A stretch of 64,000 nucleotides of DNA from contig NC_088775.1 in assembly GCF_954871325.1 (NCBI RefSeq), positions 87,149,561 to 87,213,560 on the forward strand, in the 5' to 3' direction. Both the position numbers and the translations under genes were made by a program. This document shows, one piece after another, positions 21,912 through 36,900 of this stretch. Source of the DNA: Gordionus sp. m RMFG-2023. Its lineage: Eukaryota; Nematomorpha; Gordioida; Chordodea; Parachordodidae. A model generated the notes under the pieces. That model saw only the letters and a program-made list of their open reading frames with translations. It was not told the DNA's origin and did no database searches. How positions within the stretch are numbered: position 1 is the stretch's first letter; the number at the start of each line of letters is the position of its first letter.

Positions 21912-24900
21912 ATGGAAATTAATGAAGCAAATATTCAGCTATTGGCTTCGCAATTAAGAGAAACATTACACCCAGATTTTAATAAAAGAAAATCTGGTTT
22001 GTTTAGTATTTCTCTTTTTTTTAATTTTTTATTACAGCAGAAAATTTTTTGCAATCTTTTGAGGGCAATGCTGGATATTCTCTATTATTATTGGCATTAG
22101 TTGCTAAAGCGGATGCAGATATGGTCATTCGTTTAAGTGCAGCAATAGCTTTCAAAAATTTAGTAAAAAAACATTGGAAAGTATAAAATATATGTTAAAT
22201 GACTATTTTAAAATCATTTCTAGGATGAATATAATGAATCTATACTACAAGAATCTGATCGCTTATTAATTAAAGATCAAATTGTTAATTTGATGACCAA
22301 TATGCCTGAATCTATTCAAAAACAAGTTATTCTGATTTTAAATGAGTATAATTTATATCTTTCCAGTTGGGTGATACTATTAGTATAATTGGTAAAGAAG
22401 ATTTTCCAGATAAATGGCCTAATTTATTAAACAATATGGTTGACAAATTTAGAACTGGGGATTTTAAAATGATCAATGGTGTTTTGCAAACAGCACAATC
22501 AATATTTCAAAGGTATGATTTTAAGAATTATTTTTTGAAATATATTTTTTGCTTATAATTAAAGATATAGACATGAATTCAAATCTGATGTTTTATGGAC
22601 TGAAATTAAATTTGTCTTAAAGAATTTCGCCTTTCCCCTTACTGAATTATTTAAGGTAATATTTCTTTTATATTCGTATTAGGTTTGCAAATAATTAATG
22701 TTAGTTATTATAATATATTACTTTTTATTGGTTTTCATGACTAATATTATAACATTTCTGTGTATATTTTATTGCTACCAGGCTACTATGGCTCTACTTC
22801 AGCAATACTCAACTGATGTAAATGCTTTGAATGTTATCATTCATTCCTTAACACTGATAAGTGAAATATTTTACAGTTTAAATTATCAAGTAATTATTTT
22901 GATTCAATGAAAAATTTGTTTGTGATACCACTATATTAATATATATATTTCATTTTAAAATTGTTAAGGATTTGCCTGAATTTTTTGAAGATAACATAGC
23001 TGTTTGGATGGACAACTTCCTGACTCTTCTTACCCTAGAAAATAAATCCCTGACAAATAATGTATATTTCTTAATTAACAAGATTTTAATTTTATTTAAT
23101 TCTGTAACAAAGATATATTATATGTTAACTTTATAAGAATTTTTTAAATTTGATCTGTCTGAGGGTTAACTTTACATCCAAATTTATTAGCATTATTTAT
23201 TAATTAATAATGAGGTTAGATAATTGGAAGCATATCTATTTTTTAGAAGCTAATCCAATTTTTACTTCTGTTATGCAAAACTATATTCATTTATAAGATG
23301 AACCTGTCATTTTATTTATTGTATTTTGTTTATACTTTTTTGATTTAAAAAGTGAGGGAGATTTTAATTTTTTTTGTGGAATATTTTTTTATTGAAAACT
23401 GCATTCATTATTACATTATTTACGATTTTATAAACAAACTTTTTGGTTTTTAAAATAAAAAGGATATGCTCAAAATATTTTAAATTTAAGTTTATCCCCA
23501 TTAATGGAAATACACTTGTATTTTTTTTGTAAAATTAAATTTAGAAATAACTTTAAAAATCATTCACGTTTTTTGAAAACTATAGCTCCCTATATAGGCA
23601 GATTCAAGTCTTATTTGATTTAACTTAGTTTGGGACTTGGACAGACATTTTATCGGATTCAGTTGGGTTTGGACATTGATTTTAAAATTTATTTTGGACT
23701 AGGCTTGGACCTCAACACAAAATATTAAATTATTATGTTTACGTAATGTTTTTATGAATATTATTTTGAGGCATAATAAACAAACAATTGTTTATTATCC
23801 ATCTTATAATTTTTCCAACTCAATAGTATTGGATGTGAACATATTTACATTTTTAAAAAAATGGGTCTTTGGGAATAAAAAAATATTTGAATCAGCTTAG
23901 TTGGTCAGAAAAAAATATTTTAAAATTTTTTTCTTGGATCATGTTGAACCTGGAAATATTGTTAAAATGAATAGCTCTATTATCAACCTATCTAAATATT
24001 TTTCATATACTTATTTCTACAATTGCGAAATGAAAGGGTGTAATTATATAGCAATTTGTTTAGCGTTGTTTAAAAGTCACTTTTGAAAAAATAATTAAGG
24101 GAATATAACTAGTTTCATTGCAAATTCCTTTTATAAATTATTTATATATAATTCATCATATTTAATATATATTTTTTTATTATTATTATAAGAAAGAAGT
24201 GTGATTTACAAACTTTAATCGAAGGAAATTAAAAATACAATTTAAATAAAGAAATAATTGTAACTGAAAAAAAAAACACAAACTATATAGTTATTTGTTT
24301 CTAAAAAAAAATTGCCATAATATAGTACTATTAATTTACACTTGATAACGAATATTTAAAACAATTTAGTAAAATTTTTATTTGATTTCAACAAGAAACA
24401 AAATTGGCGTCTAAAAGGGTGGGACCGGCAAGAGACAAAAAATTTCGAGCCAATTACATCAACAGGAATGAAAGCATTTTGCCAACCTAACCCCCCCAAA
24501 AAAAATTTGGATCATGACCTACCCGACCCAATATAAGATTGCTTCTATTTTTTTGACCAAACCCGATCAAAATGTTTATAATAAGAAATAACTTAAAATG
24601 TACTAAATTATAAAATTTATATACAATCAGATCATGGTTTATTTGGCATTTAATTAATATCAAAGTTTGTTGGGTGAGTTATTGGTTTGGGCCATTTTGG
24701 GAAATCGTCATATAAAGATTATTGAATGAGATCTATAAATTAAATATTAAAGCAATTAGTGACCTTAACAATACTGTTTAATAAGTGTAACGGCTCGATT
24801 TTTTTAAAAACGGTTAATATTTTAGCGAAACTATTAACGAAATATCGAGGCTTGTATCTTATAAGCATTTCTATCCTTTCTATACCAGCAAAATCTCCAG

Positions 24901-27900
24901 ACTTGGTTAATAATTCTTGGCTAAAATATATTGGGTTACCCGTTGAAAATTGAGCCGTTTAACAACATTACATTTAATTTAACAAATGTATTTATTTCGA
25001 AATTTTATTTTTGGGAATCATCTTGGTTAGATTAATTTTTCCAATCTTTAGATTGATACTATCTTATATTTGTATTATATTATATTCTAATATAATATTT
25101 TTTATTTTATTAAACTTTAAAAAAAAGAAAAGAAGTGTTGTTTTTTTATATAATAGTAGTTACGTTCAAAGTATTGTGTAATGCGTTATGTTTTACTTGA
25201 TAAAGTTAACGCGTCATTTGGCACCACCTTGCCAATTATAGTCAATAATAATAATATTTAGATCTTTGTGCCGATTGTCCTATGAAGGGGTTTTAGGAAT
25301 TCATTTTTTTTTGTTGTCTTTTCTAAAGTCATTATTAGGATTTTTCTCCTTCGACTTAATAAATGCCTTATTGAGTTCGATGTATTGACATGTATGGAAA
25401 AATAATTTTGTAGTTATCATTATCCTCAACCTTTTTTTTCTCTCTAACCATTATAGTTGAGTAATTGTTATATTTTTTTACTATCACTTTGACCTCAGGG
25501 TTTTTCTTTAAAAAAAATGGTGTCCCAGTTACTGGAGATTATTGTTTAAAAAAATATATAATAAAACAAACCTTGTCCAAACCGTTTTGGAGTTTAAAAA
25601 ACGCTTAATCTGATCTGCGATATTTTTTTTAAAAAATATTTATATCTTATTATGTATTCCATATTTATTTAATTAATAATGAATAAATACCTTAAAAAAT
25701 ACACCAAAATGTAGTCAGAAGAAACGCCGGGCATTTTGGACGTTTTAAAATCGAAAATATGCGAAATAGCGACTCTTTACGCCCAAAAATACGACGAAGA
25801 ATTTGACAAATACGTTCCACCATATTTCAAAGCTATTTGGACCATATTGACCCCGTTGCCCAATCAACCCAAATATGATTTGGTATATTAAATAATTATC
25901 CTTTTTTGTTCATAAATCCGACAACTCATTCATACGCTCTAGTAAAGTCCTCATAGAAGGATAAAAAGAAGGTGTTAGACACTTGTATTAATACAAACTT
26001 TGTGATAAATTGTCATTAAATGGATCCTTATATATATTATTTGCACAAATATAAATAACAAATAATCTTATTATAACAATTGATTTACTCTCATTTTTTA
26101 TTTGGGTTGGGTCAGGAAAATTTCTTTCTTTCCTACAGGTCGAATCGGGTCGGAAAAAAAAATTTTGTCTAGTCGATTTTTTGTTTTGTAAACCACGAAA
26201 ATAATAATATTTTTTTTAAAAAAATCACCTGATCCAATTAAATTTTTTTTTTAAGTTGGTAGTTTCCGGTTTTGAATACTTGTCGGTGGTTATAAGGAAA
26301 TGCGAAAATCTTCAGACCTGGTTCGACCTCGACCAAAATAACGCTAACGTTTCTCTCGCCGGTAACGATCAAGCTTGGAAGAACAATTTTTGCCAAACAA
26401 TTTGCTCCTCCCTGATCGTGCCCAATCTCTGGCTGCGCACCAGCGATTCCGAGAATTTCGAGGACAATCCGTTCGAATACATAAGATTCGATCTTGAATC
26501 CTCAGGTTATTTTCTTCTTTAAATACTATAACTCATACACTTTTATATAAATATATTCATGAGGCTATTATATCTCACCTGTCAAATTTTGGCACACCCA
26601 CTAGGGTTATTTATATATATAATTGCTATTTAAAAATTAGGAACCAAGAAAGACCATATTTTATTAAATCTAATTAATAAAATAAACTATTCGTATATAT
26701 TATATTTCACTATCTTATTTTTGAATAATTATAACCTCCTCTAGGAATAAATTGAGCCCACAACGTACTGAACAGCATCTATTGTTGGCGAGAAGTTGTG
26801 TTTACCGAATTGCGAGTATTTAGAGCTTAGTTTTGGGACCTGGGCTAAAAATGGGAGCGGTTATGGATATTTTTTTTGAAAAGTTAGTTCTATTTCCGGT
26901 TCCTAAATTTAACAACACGATTCCGAAGGTTCCGGTTCTAAATTTTGGTTACGTTTTCCTTCTCAGGAATACCGACGTCGTTCGAATGTGCTTCTTTCAT
27001 TATATTAATTTGTTCCTAAGATGGAAATGTCTTACAAATCCGCTCGTTACTTTTTATAAATGTATTACATTTTTCGCCATAACTCCCACTATATTTATTT
27101 TAAGCATAGCTGATATTGGGCTGACTCATACAATTTGACGCTTTTCAAATTTTTTTTTTACCATCTAATATTATTGGATCAAATAACTTCAATATTCATT
27201 ACAATAAATTATCCTCAATAAGAGGAAAGTTGACGGGGAAAACACTTATTATGGGAAAAACTAATTGTACCAAAATTAATATAACTGTGAAAAAAATTGT
27301 TCTAATCTTAGCCATACCCGCCTGCTTTAGAGGACATTATTGTAAAAAAAAATATGAATATTATTCGAGTGTGATTATTTACCATTATGATGAATGTCTA
27401 TCATTTATAAAAATTAATTTTTAAAATTAGATATTATAATATTTAAAGCGAAATTTTATTTATTTATTAATAGTGACTTTGAAAAACGGGGAACGTTTAA
27501 ACCCTTCCCCCCCCCCTCACCATTTTTATCAAATAAAAATTCATAGTACCTCTGCCTCAACGCGGCAGGTGATTCACAACGTCTTTAGACGGTTAATGGA
27601 GGTTTAAAAAGGTTCATTGGTAATTGGGATAGGATTAGATCTCCGTCTCCTCGACGGTTGGTTGATTTCAGAAAGGTCATCATCGTAAACATGCTCCATT
27701 ACCTTCTATGAGCACAACGATTTATGAATATCTCATATATTAATAATGTCGAGCTGGATGATCATCGATTATGTGAATGCGCTTTTCGTTAGTAGATATT
27801 TCCAAACTTTGACCACCATATCTCTTACTACGCAATCAGAGTTGTTAAAGTATCTAGATACTGTATCTAGATATAAAAATGTAGTATCTGTATCTGTATC

Positions 27901-30900
27901 AAGATAGATTTTTTAGAAAGGTATCTGTATCTAGATATTTTTTTAGAGGTATCTGTATCTGTTTTTAGATACTTTTTAAGATACATTTTATATACCCCTT
28001 TTTTTATTTTAAATAAAAATATTTGACTGTAAAATTTATTTTATTTCATATGAGCTTATGAAATAAATAAATATATATATTATATATTAATATTTATTAA
28101 TACTATAATAAAGAATTATATATACATAAAATATTAAAACTTATATATAAATATTCATTAATTTAAATATTATGTCCGAGTTTATCAATAAACTATACAA
28201 ATTTTAATATTACAATATGGAAATGGTAAATTTTATTTTATAACTAAATTTTTAAGTTTATATATTTATTTAGATCTATATCGATGAAGAAGAGGAAGCA
28301 ACAAGTTCTATTGCTTTACCATGGCCAAATTGAGCATATTTTAAAATAATATCTCAAAACAAAGAAAACAATTAATTCTCTGATGGTAAAAGGTTTGCCG
28401 TGTCTACCTAAAAATACAAAAATATCCGTCAGTATGACTTCAACGTGCAATATCATGAAGCACATAAGGGTATAGATATTATATATTTAAAATTCTAATT
28501 AAAGTTTTAGGAGAAAATATCCAACCTTGTTAACAAAAATAAAAAAGGGGAAGGAAAATAAAATACTAAAGAAAATATTGGCAAGGCTCATCCTCCAATA
28601 ATATTTTTGCTAAAAGACCTTTGACTTTAACTCAAGGCACTTTAGATGATTTAATTATTGCTTTTATTATAGATGGCATGCAGCCATTATAAAAGAAAAC
28701 AATTGATACAAAGATTAGCTGGTGAATTATCAAAGTCATCAACTGACTGCAAGCAAATAACCTGCCCAAAAAAACAAATAATTTAATTTCAGATTTTTTT
28801 CAGTAGCCTACAGCAGATATAATTTCTAATAATGATTTAAATTTTGATAATCAACAAATTTTAAATAACTTTTTCAAAAATAAATGTAGAGATTTTAGCA
28901 TTTTTAAAGAACTGATATAAAATTGTTATTTATTAAATATAACACTACAATTCCTTCAAGCGCCCCTGTGGAAAGACTATTTAGTGTTGCTAAAAATGTC
29001 TTCACAGATAAACGAGGATGCCTAAATGATCAAAATTTTGAAAATATTTTATTACTGAAATCTAATAATTATTTAATCATATATTTTCATATATTATATT
29101 AAAATTATAATTTTGGTTATATTCTGATAAATGTTATATTGCGTCAATAAATTTTTAGCTCATTTCATGAATTTTCACAATATAATATTAATTTAGGTTC
29201 ATGCAAACCTATAAGAGCATAAAAAAAATGTATCTGTATACAGATACATTTAAAAATTGTATCTGTATCTTGATAACTTTTTAGACGCTGCATCTGTATC
29301 TAGATAACTTTTGAGACTATGTATCTGTATCTGTATCTAGATCCATTTAAAAAGTATCTTTTAACAACTCTGCTCGCAATAGAAGATAATTTGGGAGATA
29401 TTTTGTTTTCTTTTTTCCCATTTAACAGAACATAAGTTATTTTCGAAATTTTTTTTTAATCCATCTTGAAAAGAACTTCCTCGAGGTTAGTTCGGAAATG
29501 AATAGTCTTTTGTTTTGCACATATTTACTATTATTTTCTTTTCAAAAAAAAAATATATATATTTAAGTATTGTTCACGTTTTATTGACATTTCTTGCAGA
29601 TTATTTTTATAAAAAGATAAGAGGAAAGTCATGAAATAGAATTAACATTTTTTTTGGATGATCGAAATTTTTAAACATATAATTTTCTTCTATGATTTAA
29701 ATAAGACGTCGGAACGCGACGCAAAGCAGCGTCGGATTTAATCAAATCTTTGAAAACGAGATTTACTCCTGTCCCCTTACCCATCAATCAAATTACGCTG
29801 CCCGCCCATCAAGACGATATGTTTAGAACCTTCGTCGCCTACGGGCAAACCCTACTGGCTAGGTACTACGTAGATAGGAGCAAGGAGTGGAAATGCAAAG
29901 TAATTTTTTTTAATGCTGAGCTGAGACTGTCTATAGTCCTTTAGGTTTAATAAGAGTTTCGAATGGATCGTATTTCATTTTTTTTGTAATCAGCTGATAT
30001 TAAAAAAATATAACTTTTCTCATAGCGTAAAAGAAACACCAATTTAATTCCTAGATTGTGAAAAGGTCGTGTTTAAAAAGTTAAGCAAAGATGGCCGGGC
30101 TATCTATATGATCCAAAAATTAAACCATTTTTTTTAATGCTTTCTCAAATTTACAAAAAAATGTTACATCACGTACATTCACATGTAATATAATTTGTTA
30201 TATTGTAAGGTAGTTTACGAGAATTACAAAATATCCACACTAGACTAGTTTATTATATAAATAAAACAAAAATACATTTGAATCGAAAAAAAAACATAAA
30301 TGCAATAATAGGACTTGGCTTTGTATCTGTTTAATTGCATATCGCCACCGCCTCCCCTTCTAAATCAAGGTGCGCTTGACGATCAAAAGATTTCGCGAGA
30401 GGATGTCATCAAATTTCTTGGTACCGAGATACTGCCCGAAATCGCTGAGGGAATCAACACAAGTTTTAACCTTTTTATCTAAACTGGTTGCTTCAAAACT
30501 GTCACTCATAAAATTTTATTATGTCTATTATATTTTTTTTTCTTTTTACAGAAGACGAGGGCTTAATCATAGTCAAGGCTGATTGCATAAAATTCTTGAT
30601 TCTATATCGAAACGCTCTAGCCTGCGATCAGGTCATACTGACCAACTGTGCCAGACACATTGTACAACACTTTTTACTCCACCCATCCATAGTCATCCAT
30701 TCCTATTCGGCTATATTCCTAGAGCGATTATTGTTGTCCAATCAAAAAATCACGTTTAATAATTCACGAACACTGTAAGAAAGAAAAAATTATAATTAGT
30801 TTATCAATTTTTTTATCCCTTGCTTGAAATTATAACGATTCCTTATTTTTAAAAAAAACAAATAAATTATGTAAGTAGGTAGATAGAACAAAATGTTTTT

Positions 30901-33900
30901 TAACGAAGCCTTCTCCTTGAAGATATATTACTTTAAAATGATACGTTCCTAAATCAACGAGAATCCTTAGGATATTAATAAAATTTCCCCTTTTTTGGAT
31001 AGGATCAGATTTATAATTAATTTATTATTTGAAAAAATATATATTGATTATTTGAAAAAATATATATTGATATTTTTTTTATTTGTATTTTTTGATTTAT
31101 TTAATCAGACTTAATCCCGAAAGCATTAAAGATTTGATCCCGCAAATTATAGAAAATATTTTCGCATCGATGTCCTACAAAAATTCAACCGAAAACGAAT
31201 ATTTGATGAAAGGTTTTTTTTTGTAAAAAAAAAATTAATCATAGTAATTCTTTTTTAGAGAGTAGTTACTTACTCTAACATTAACTAGTTTTCTATAAAA
31301 AAAATATATAATTGGAAAACTATACAAAAACAGTCGCATTTTACAGTGTCTACCAGTTAGCTGTAATGTGTGGCCAATTCAGCACGACGGATGACAGAGT
31401 TTTATAATCAATTTTCTGAATTTGGCACAAAATTTTGAAGGATCATAAAATTGAAAATTTTAGGGAGAATTAAATTTTAACAATCTTGTTTGAGCATTTC
31501 AAACTGTCGATGATAGGTGAGATGTTAAATAAGTAAGCTAATTTGTGATCTGGCTTATACATTTCATTCTCCCTAATGTCTGTAGGGGATATTTCTAAGC
31601 ACAAATTAAATTAAAATTTTACCCTAGTAGTATAAATAAATATACAACTTTATTAAATTTTATTTGTCTTCTAAGGTGGAGCCTAATAAGATTAAACACT
31701 CAAATTAAAATTATCAAAAATGATATCCAGTGTGTAGGCAAATTATTCAACTTATGAAAAATATTTCCAAGTTTGGATCCTATAAACCCACCCCAATTAG
31801 CTAAATATTTCAATATGCTTCCTTAGCCCCTGCCATCATTTTAATTTACTTTTCTCATTTGTTTTACCCGTATCGTTTAGTAAAGAATTAATTGACCCAA
31901 AAACTATAACACCCTCACAACCATTCTGTTTTAAAAAATAAAAATAAAATAAAGGCGGGTTGGGAAATATTATATTAAGTAATATAACAAGCTACTGGAA
32001 AAGGTTAGCCCTTTGCTAAATTTTAATCAATTCTAAGTCCCACATACCCACTCTCAAAATTTAGATCCGCTCCGCCCTTCGATTAATTATTACTATTACA
32101 GTTAAATTTTTGATTAGCTTTCACTAATCCCTGATAGTTATGATTCCTTGAGAGTTTACTAACATGTAAGCCTGAAGATTTTGCATATAGCTGGCAGAAA
32201 GGCTTGGACATCTTATTTGCCTAATTTCGATGCCTAACTTAATATTATTTTTGCCAAAATCTTAATCGGGTCGTTTCGAAAAATCAACCCAATCGGACTT
32301 TTTAACAACACCTGTATAAAAGATAGGGGGGGGGGGAATCTATATAAAGACAATTTCGTTCTAAAATTATAATTATTTTTTTTTTAAAAAGCTTTGATGA
32401 GGTGCGTATCGACACTTAAGGCTCACATCGGACCTCTCGTTTCCGCCATAGTCGCTAAATTAACCGAAATTCTCGCGCGAATTAGCAAGGTAAACTCATA
32501 ATATTATACTATACACATATATGTATATATTGGTGGCTGAATTATTGGGCCGTTTTACCCGATTGAAATTTCTCTTGAGAATAAGCTAGAAAATTAACTG
32601 TATCTAACAACTACCAACCCTTTCTCCCACATGGATGTTTAATCCAATCGCCATCTTTATTATGTTTAAATTGTTTCCCCTGTCACCATAATATCGAAAA
32701 TCATGAGACATCTGAGAAATAAGTAAAGTGAGTTTTATTGGCCCTCGAAAATGGAGAAGCGATCTGGCACTCAAGGTGAGATTTATTTATGATGTCATTC
32801 ATTTGACATAATTCGTACAAATTTTATTTAATCAAAACCTTTACTTTCTATAATTTAAATACGTATACCAGGGCTTAGGACTGGCCTGCTGGTCTCTGAT
32901 ATGTTTAAATTTACAAATCCACTGTGAGGGTTCTATGTGACTAACGACCCTCAAATCGTGGATTTTTTACCTCAGCCAGTTTTTTTTATAACCTAGGGAA
33001 TGAACCGAAAGATTTCTCAGAAAATGTATTCAGCACTAGGGATGAAAATTAATTATTCTCTAATTCTTCTGTATCCTATATTTTTCCTCATACATGTAAA
33101 AACTTGGTATTAACATAGTTATCTAAAATAAATATAGTGATGCTGAAAAACCCTACTGGACCTGAAAAGGCTTTCGCGCCACGTGATCAGATTATGAAAA
33201 GGTGGCAAGATATTTTAAGAAGACGTAATATTAAAATACAAGTGTCCAAAACATAATCTTTTTGGCACATTTTTGTTAAAATAATTTTATCAAGAGCTTA
33301 TTTTTATGATTTAAAAAAATATATATATAAGAATCCTAGCAAACCCTATTTTAATCACTACCTATTCGAAACATTGTGCATAGCCATTCAAGCATCGCCA
33401 ACCGCTATACCCAATTATCAACAAGGTCTTTTTATCGTGTTCCAAGATATCCTCAAGAATGAAGTCCAAGGTTTTTTTTAAACTCTTTTATAATTATAAT
33501 CAAAAAAAAAATGAATATGTTTAAAATATATAATTTAAATTATGTCCTAAGAAAATTAGCACGAATACATAATATAACTGAATACGTGCCTAATTTTAAC
33601 AGATAGATATTGTTATATCTAGAATAATTTCTTGTGCATGTTGATGTTGAGAAGTAACGAACAGACTTTTATATGTTTAATCACTTTTTCGCTAAGGTTC
33701 TTGCCATTATATCATTTTTTGATACATTTTAAAAAAATATTTATGTGCAAAGAATTCGTTCCTTACGTATTTCAAGAGCTAGCGGCCCTCATAGAGAATT
33801 CTCCCGATTCTTCCCATCCGGCTGTCAATCAAACTCCTTCTATCGATTACGTCCACGATTTGCTTCCCAGCATATTAGTGCCCAGTTTATGGGACAAGCA

Positions 33901-36900
33901 GGGCAATATTCCGGCACTCGTCAGGCTCCTGCAAGCTTTTCTCTTCAAATATCGTTCTAGAATAGGGGAAGACCCCTCCAAAATCGTAATTAACAAAATT
34001 ATATTTATACAATAGTATGTAGTAAAAATGATAAAAGTTTCAAATGTGTAATTCTTAAAATTGTAGATACATTTAAGATATTTTTTATAATTATAATCAT
34101 GCGTGCGAGGTGTGCAATGCATAATGGCAAGCAATTGAAAATATATTTGTTAATTAAAACTCATCTATATACTTTCGACCACTCTGGTATGTAGACATTG
34201 TATTTTCAGGGATATGAGATTCTAATTTGATGACTCCTGTGCATTAGATAAAGCTAAATGCTTAATAACTTGATTATTAATGTGTTTAGGTTGGGATTCA
34301 GCAATGATTCCTGTTCCGTAGATGAAGCTTAAAATTATATAGTTTGATTATCTCCTGAGGCAAGTATGGATCGATTAAAAGGTAATTTGCAATGAACCCC
34401 GTCACCATGGTCTTGATAATATCCTATTCAGTTTTGGGGATGCCAATGATTAAATATTAATGAATTTTTGCTATTACATGTATTAAAATGAGCATTCTCA
34501 TTATTATGCTTCCCTATAAAAAAAATAACAATGCATAATCAAACTAGCGAACTTTTTTTGTCTCATCCAATGACAGAACTCATTAATTGAAATATAACCC
34601 TATAAGCCCTATGAATAAGCAAGATCTTTGACTTCATATAACCAAAGAGTCCTTAATTTGAGTTAGAACTTTGATTCCCCATAAAGCCAGCCCTTCTTTT
34701 CACTAAAAATAGTCTGTTGATAAGTTGTTTGATAAGGATTCCAAGAGAGTCCTTCTGTTATTAACCGATATAATGGGCTCAATGGTTAAATGTAGGAATT
34801 ACTCTTCCATTAATATAGATCTTATGCAAGGTTGGGCAAAAATTATTCGGTTTTATTAAATTTGTGAATTAATGTTAATTTTAGGTAAATTGGTTCCTAA
34901 TTTCCGTTCGGCATTTTGAATAAGCAAATTTTGCTACCCTGGATTGTATAAGCCAACAATTCATTACTTAATTATTTACTGTCGATTGACAAATTTATTT
35001 CTTAATTAAATTTTATATATATATATAATTAAAATTATTTATTTTTAGTCGGCGATATTAGGCGTGTTTCAGAAGCTTCTCTCATCCAAAGTCAACGATC
35101 ACCATGGCCTAAAACTCATTCAATACGTATTTCAATATATTTCAAGGTAAAGATTTTAATCAGATTTGCGAAATGGTTTTAAAATTTTTGGGAAAAAAAT
35201 TAAAAATCGATGCTATGCTGATTTTTAAAAACAAACTCCTCGAAAATTAAATGAGACATTGAAACTTAATCTAATCAGTTGCATAAACTCATTCCTAAGC
35301 CGATATCAGTCCATTACTTATTTAAATTAAATATTAATAATGCCCCCCCCCCACGCCTCCCATCTAATAGCCATGTATATCTTCTTCACTATACCATGAT
35401 TACGATTAGAATGGCTTTTTGTTATTTTCGTGAAAATTGAAAATAAAAGTCATAATCGATGATTAATTAGATTTAAATCAGACAAAACCCTTTGTTTGCC
35501 TGATAAACTTTTCATTACTTATTTGATTAAATATACTAATGTGGTAAATTAGTTGGTTTTACACGACCACAACCCTTGTTTTTGGTCGAAAAAATGAACC
35601 AAAACCAAAGCAACCAAATTGGTCGACCAAATCCATCGACCCGATTTATTTTATATAAGTAAAAACATTATATTATTTAATATTGAAATGAAATTTGTAT
35701 TATTTTTTTTATTATATTATGAAAAATGGTTTGATGTCTTTTAATAAAAAAAATGTAATATAATATCATTTTAACAATAAATTTGTGATTTTCACGCCCA
35801 AAATTTTAAGCAATAGTTAATTTGATAAGAATTTTAAATTTTGTAAATAAATCTTTTTTGAGAAATTCTTTTGTGAATTTTAATATAAATAAACAATCTT
35901 TTAGATGAATGAAATATTTTATAGTTTTTTTTTATCATTTTTCTGAAATTATTTTTTAAGTATATTAAAAGTAGTTGTAATTTCTAAATAATCTATTAAG
36001 TATGCTTAAATAAAATTTCAGGGAAGATGCACCCTAGATAAGTGACAATTGTCATAATCATTCATTTAAAGTTTTTTGAGAGTACCGACCAGATAATAGA
36101 CCCGAGCACCAATTATTTTATTTTATTGTGACAATTGTATTTTACATAGAGGACGAATATTTCAATATTAGCATAGAAATATTCATATTTAATATTAGAT
36201 TTAGATTCCTTTTAAAAATATTGTTCCTTTCATCGACCCGAGCATGGACCGGATCACTTACTCCAAACAAAGCTATTATATTAGTTTATTGTAAATATTT
36301 TGCGCAATCATATTTTTATATATAGAGGACGAATATTTCAATATTAACATGAAAAATAATCATAATTATTTAATATTATATACCATTTTTAAAAAAATTG
36401 TTCTCTTCTTATAATCTATAAATTAAAAATTAGAGACCGAGTAATTCAATTCCTTATTAATTATTGATATCGAATTAGAAATAATTATCTTCTAAGACCG
36501 GGAAGAATTTATTATAGGAATTTATCGATTTTTAGATATTTATAATTCATATATCATCAAATGAGGGTATTATATCTTTTTTAATAATTTTTTTTGGGAT
36601 CTCTAAAATTATAAAAATTGGCTAAGACTTAAACCGATTAGATGAGTAGGCTCAGTAGTTTACAGTTAAACAACGATATCTTTTGAGTTTTGATATTCAT
36701 TTTTATTTATAGATAGGGGTCATTAAATTACAAATAAACAAAATATAGACATTATAATCACTTAACAAACCACGATATTTTTTTTAACAAAACAATTATT
36801 TCTTTTTTTAGGGATGTACCGATATTTTAAAATGGCATTCCCCATCGATGCAGGCTGACATCTGATAAATTAAAAATTTATCATTTTTCTAAAAAGAAAT

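Noticed and set aside
26833-27138. 101-residue frame starting MGPGLKMGAVMDIF
   Set aside because: Lies inside CSE1L intron 9 in small-element debris (repeated CCGGTTC words also near 42860). No homology or exon phase fits.
30040-30130. Candidate CSE1L exon reading KDGRAIYMIQKL
   Set aside because: It has no usable donor before a stop and the phase does not fit. The exon at 30312-30462 (DLALYLFNCI...) fits homology, phase and splice sites better.
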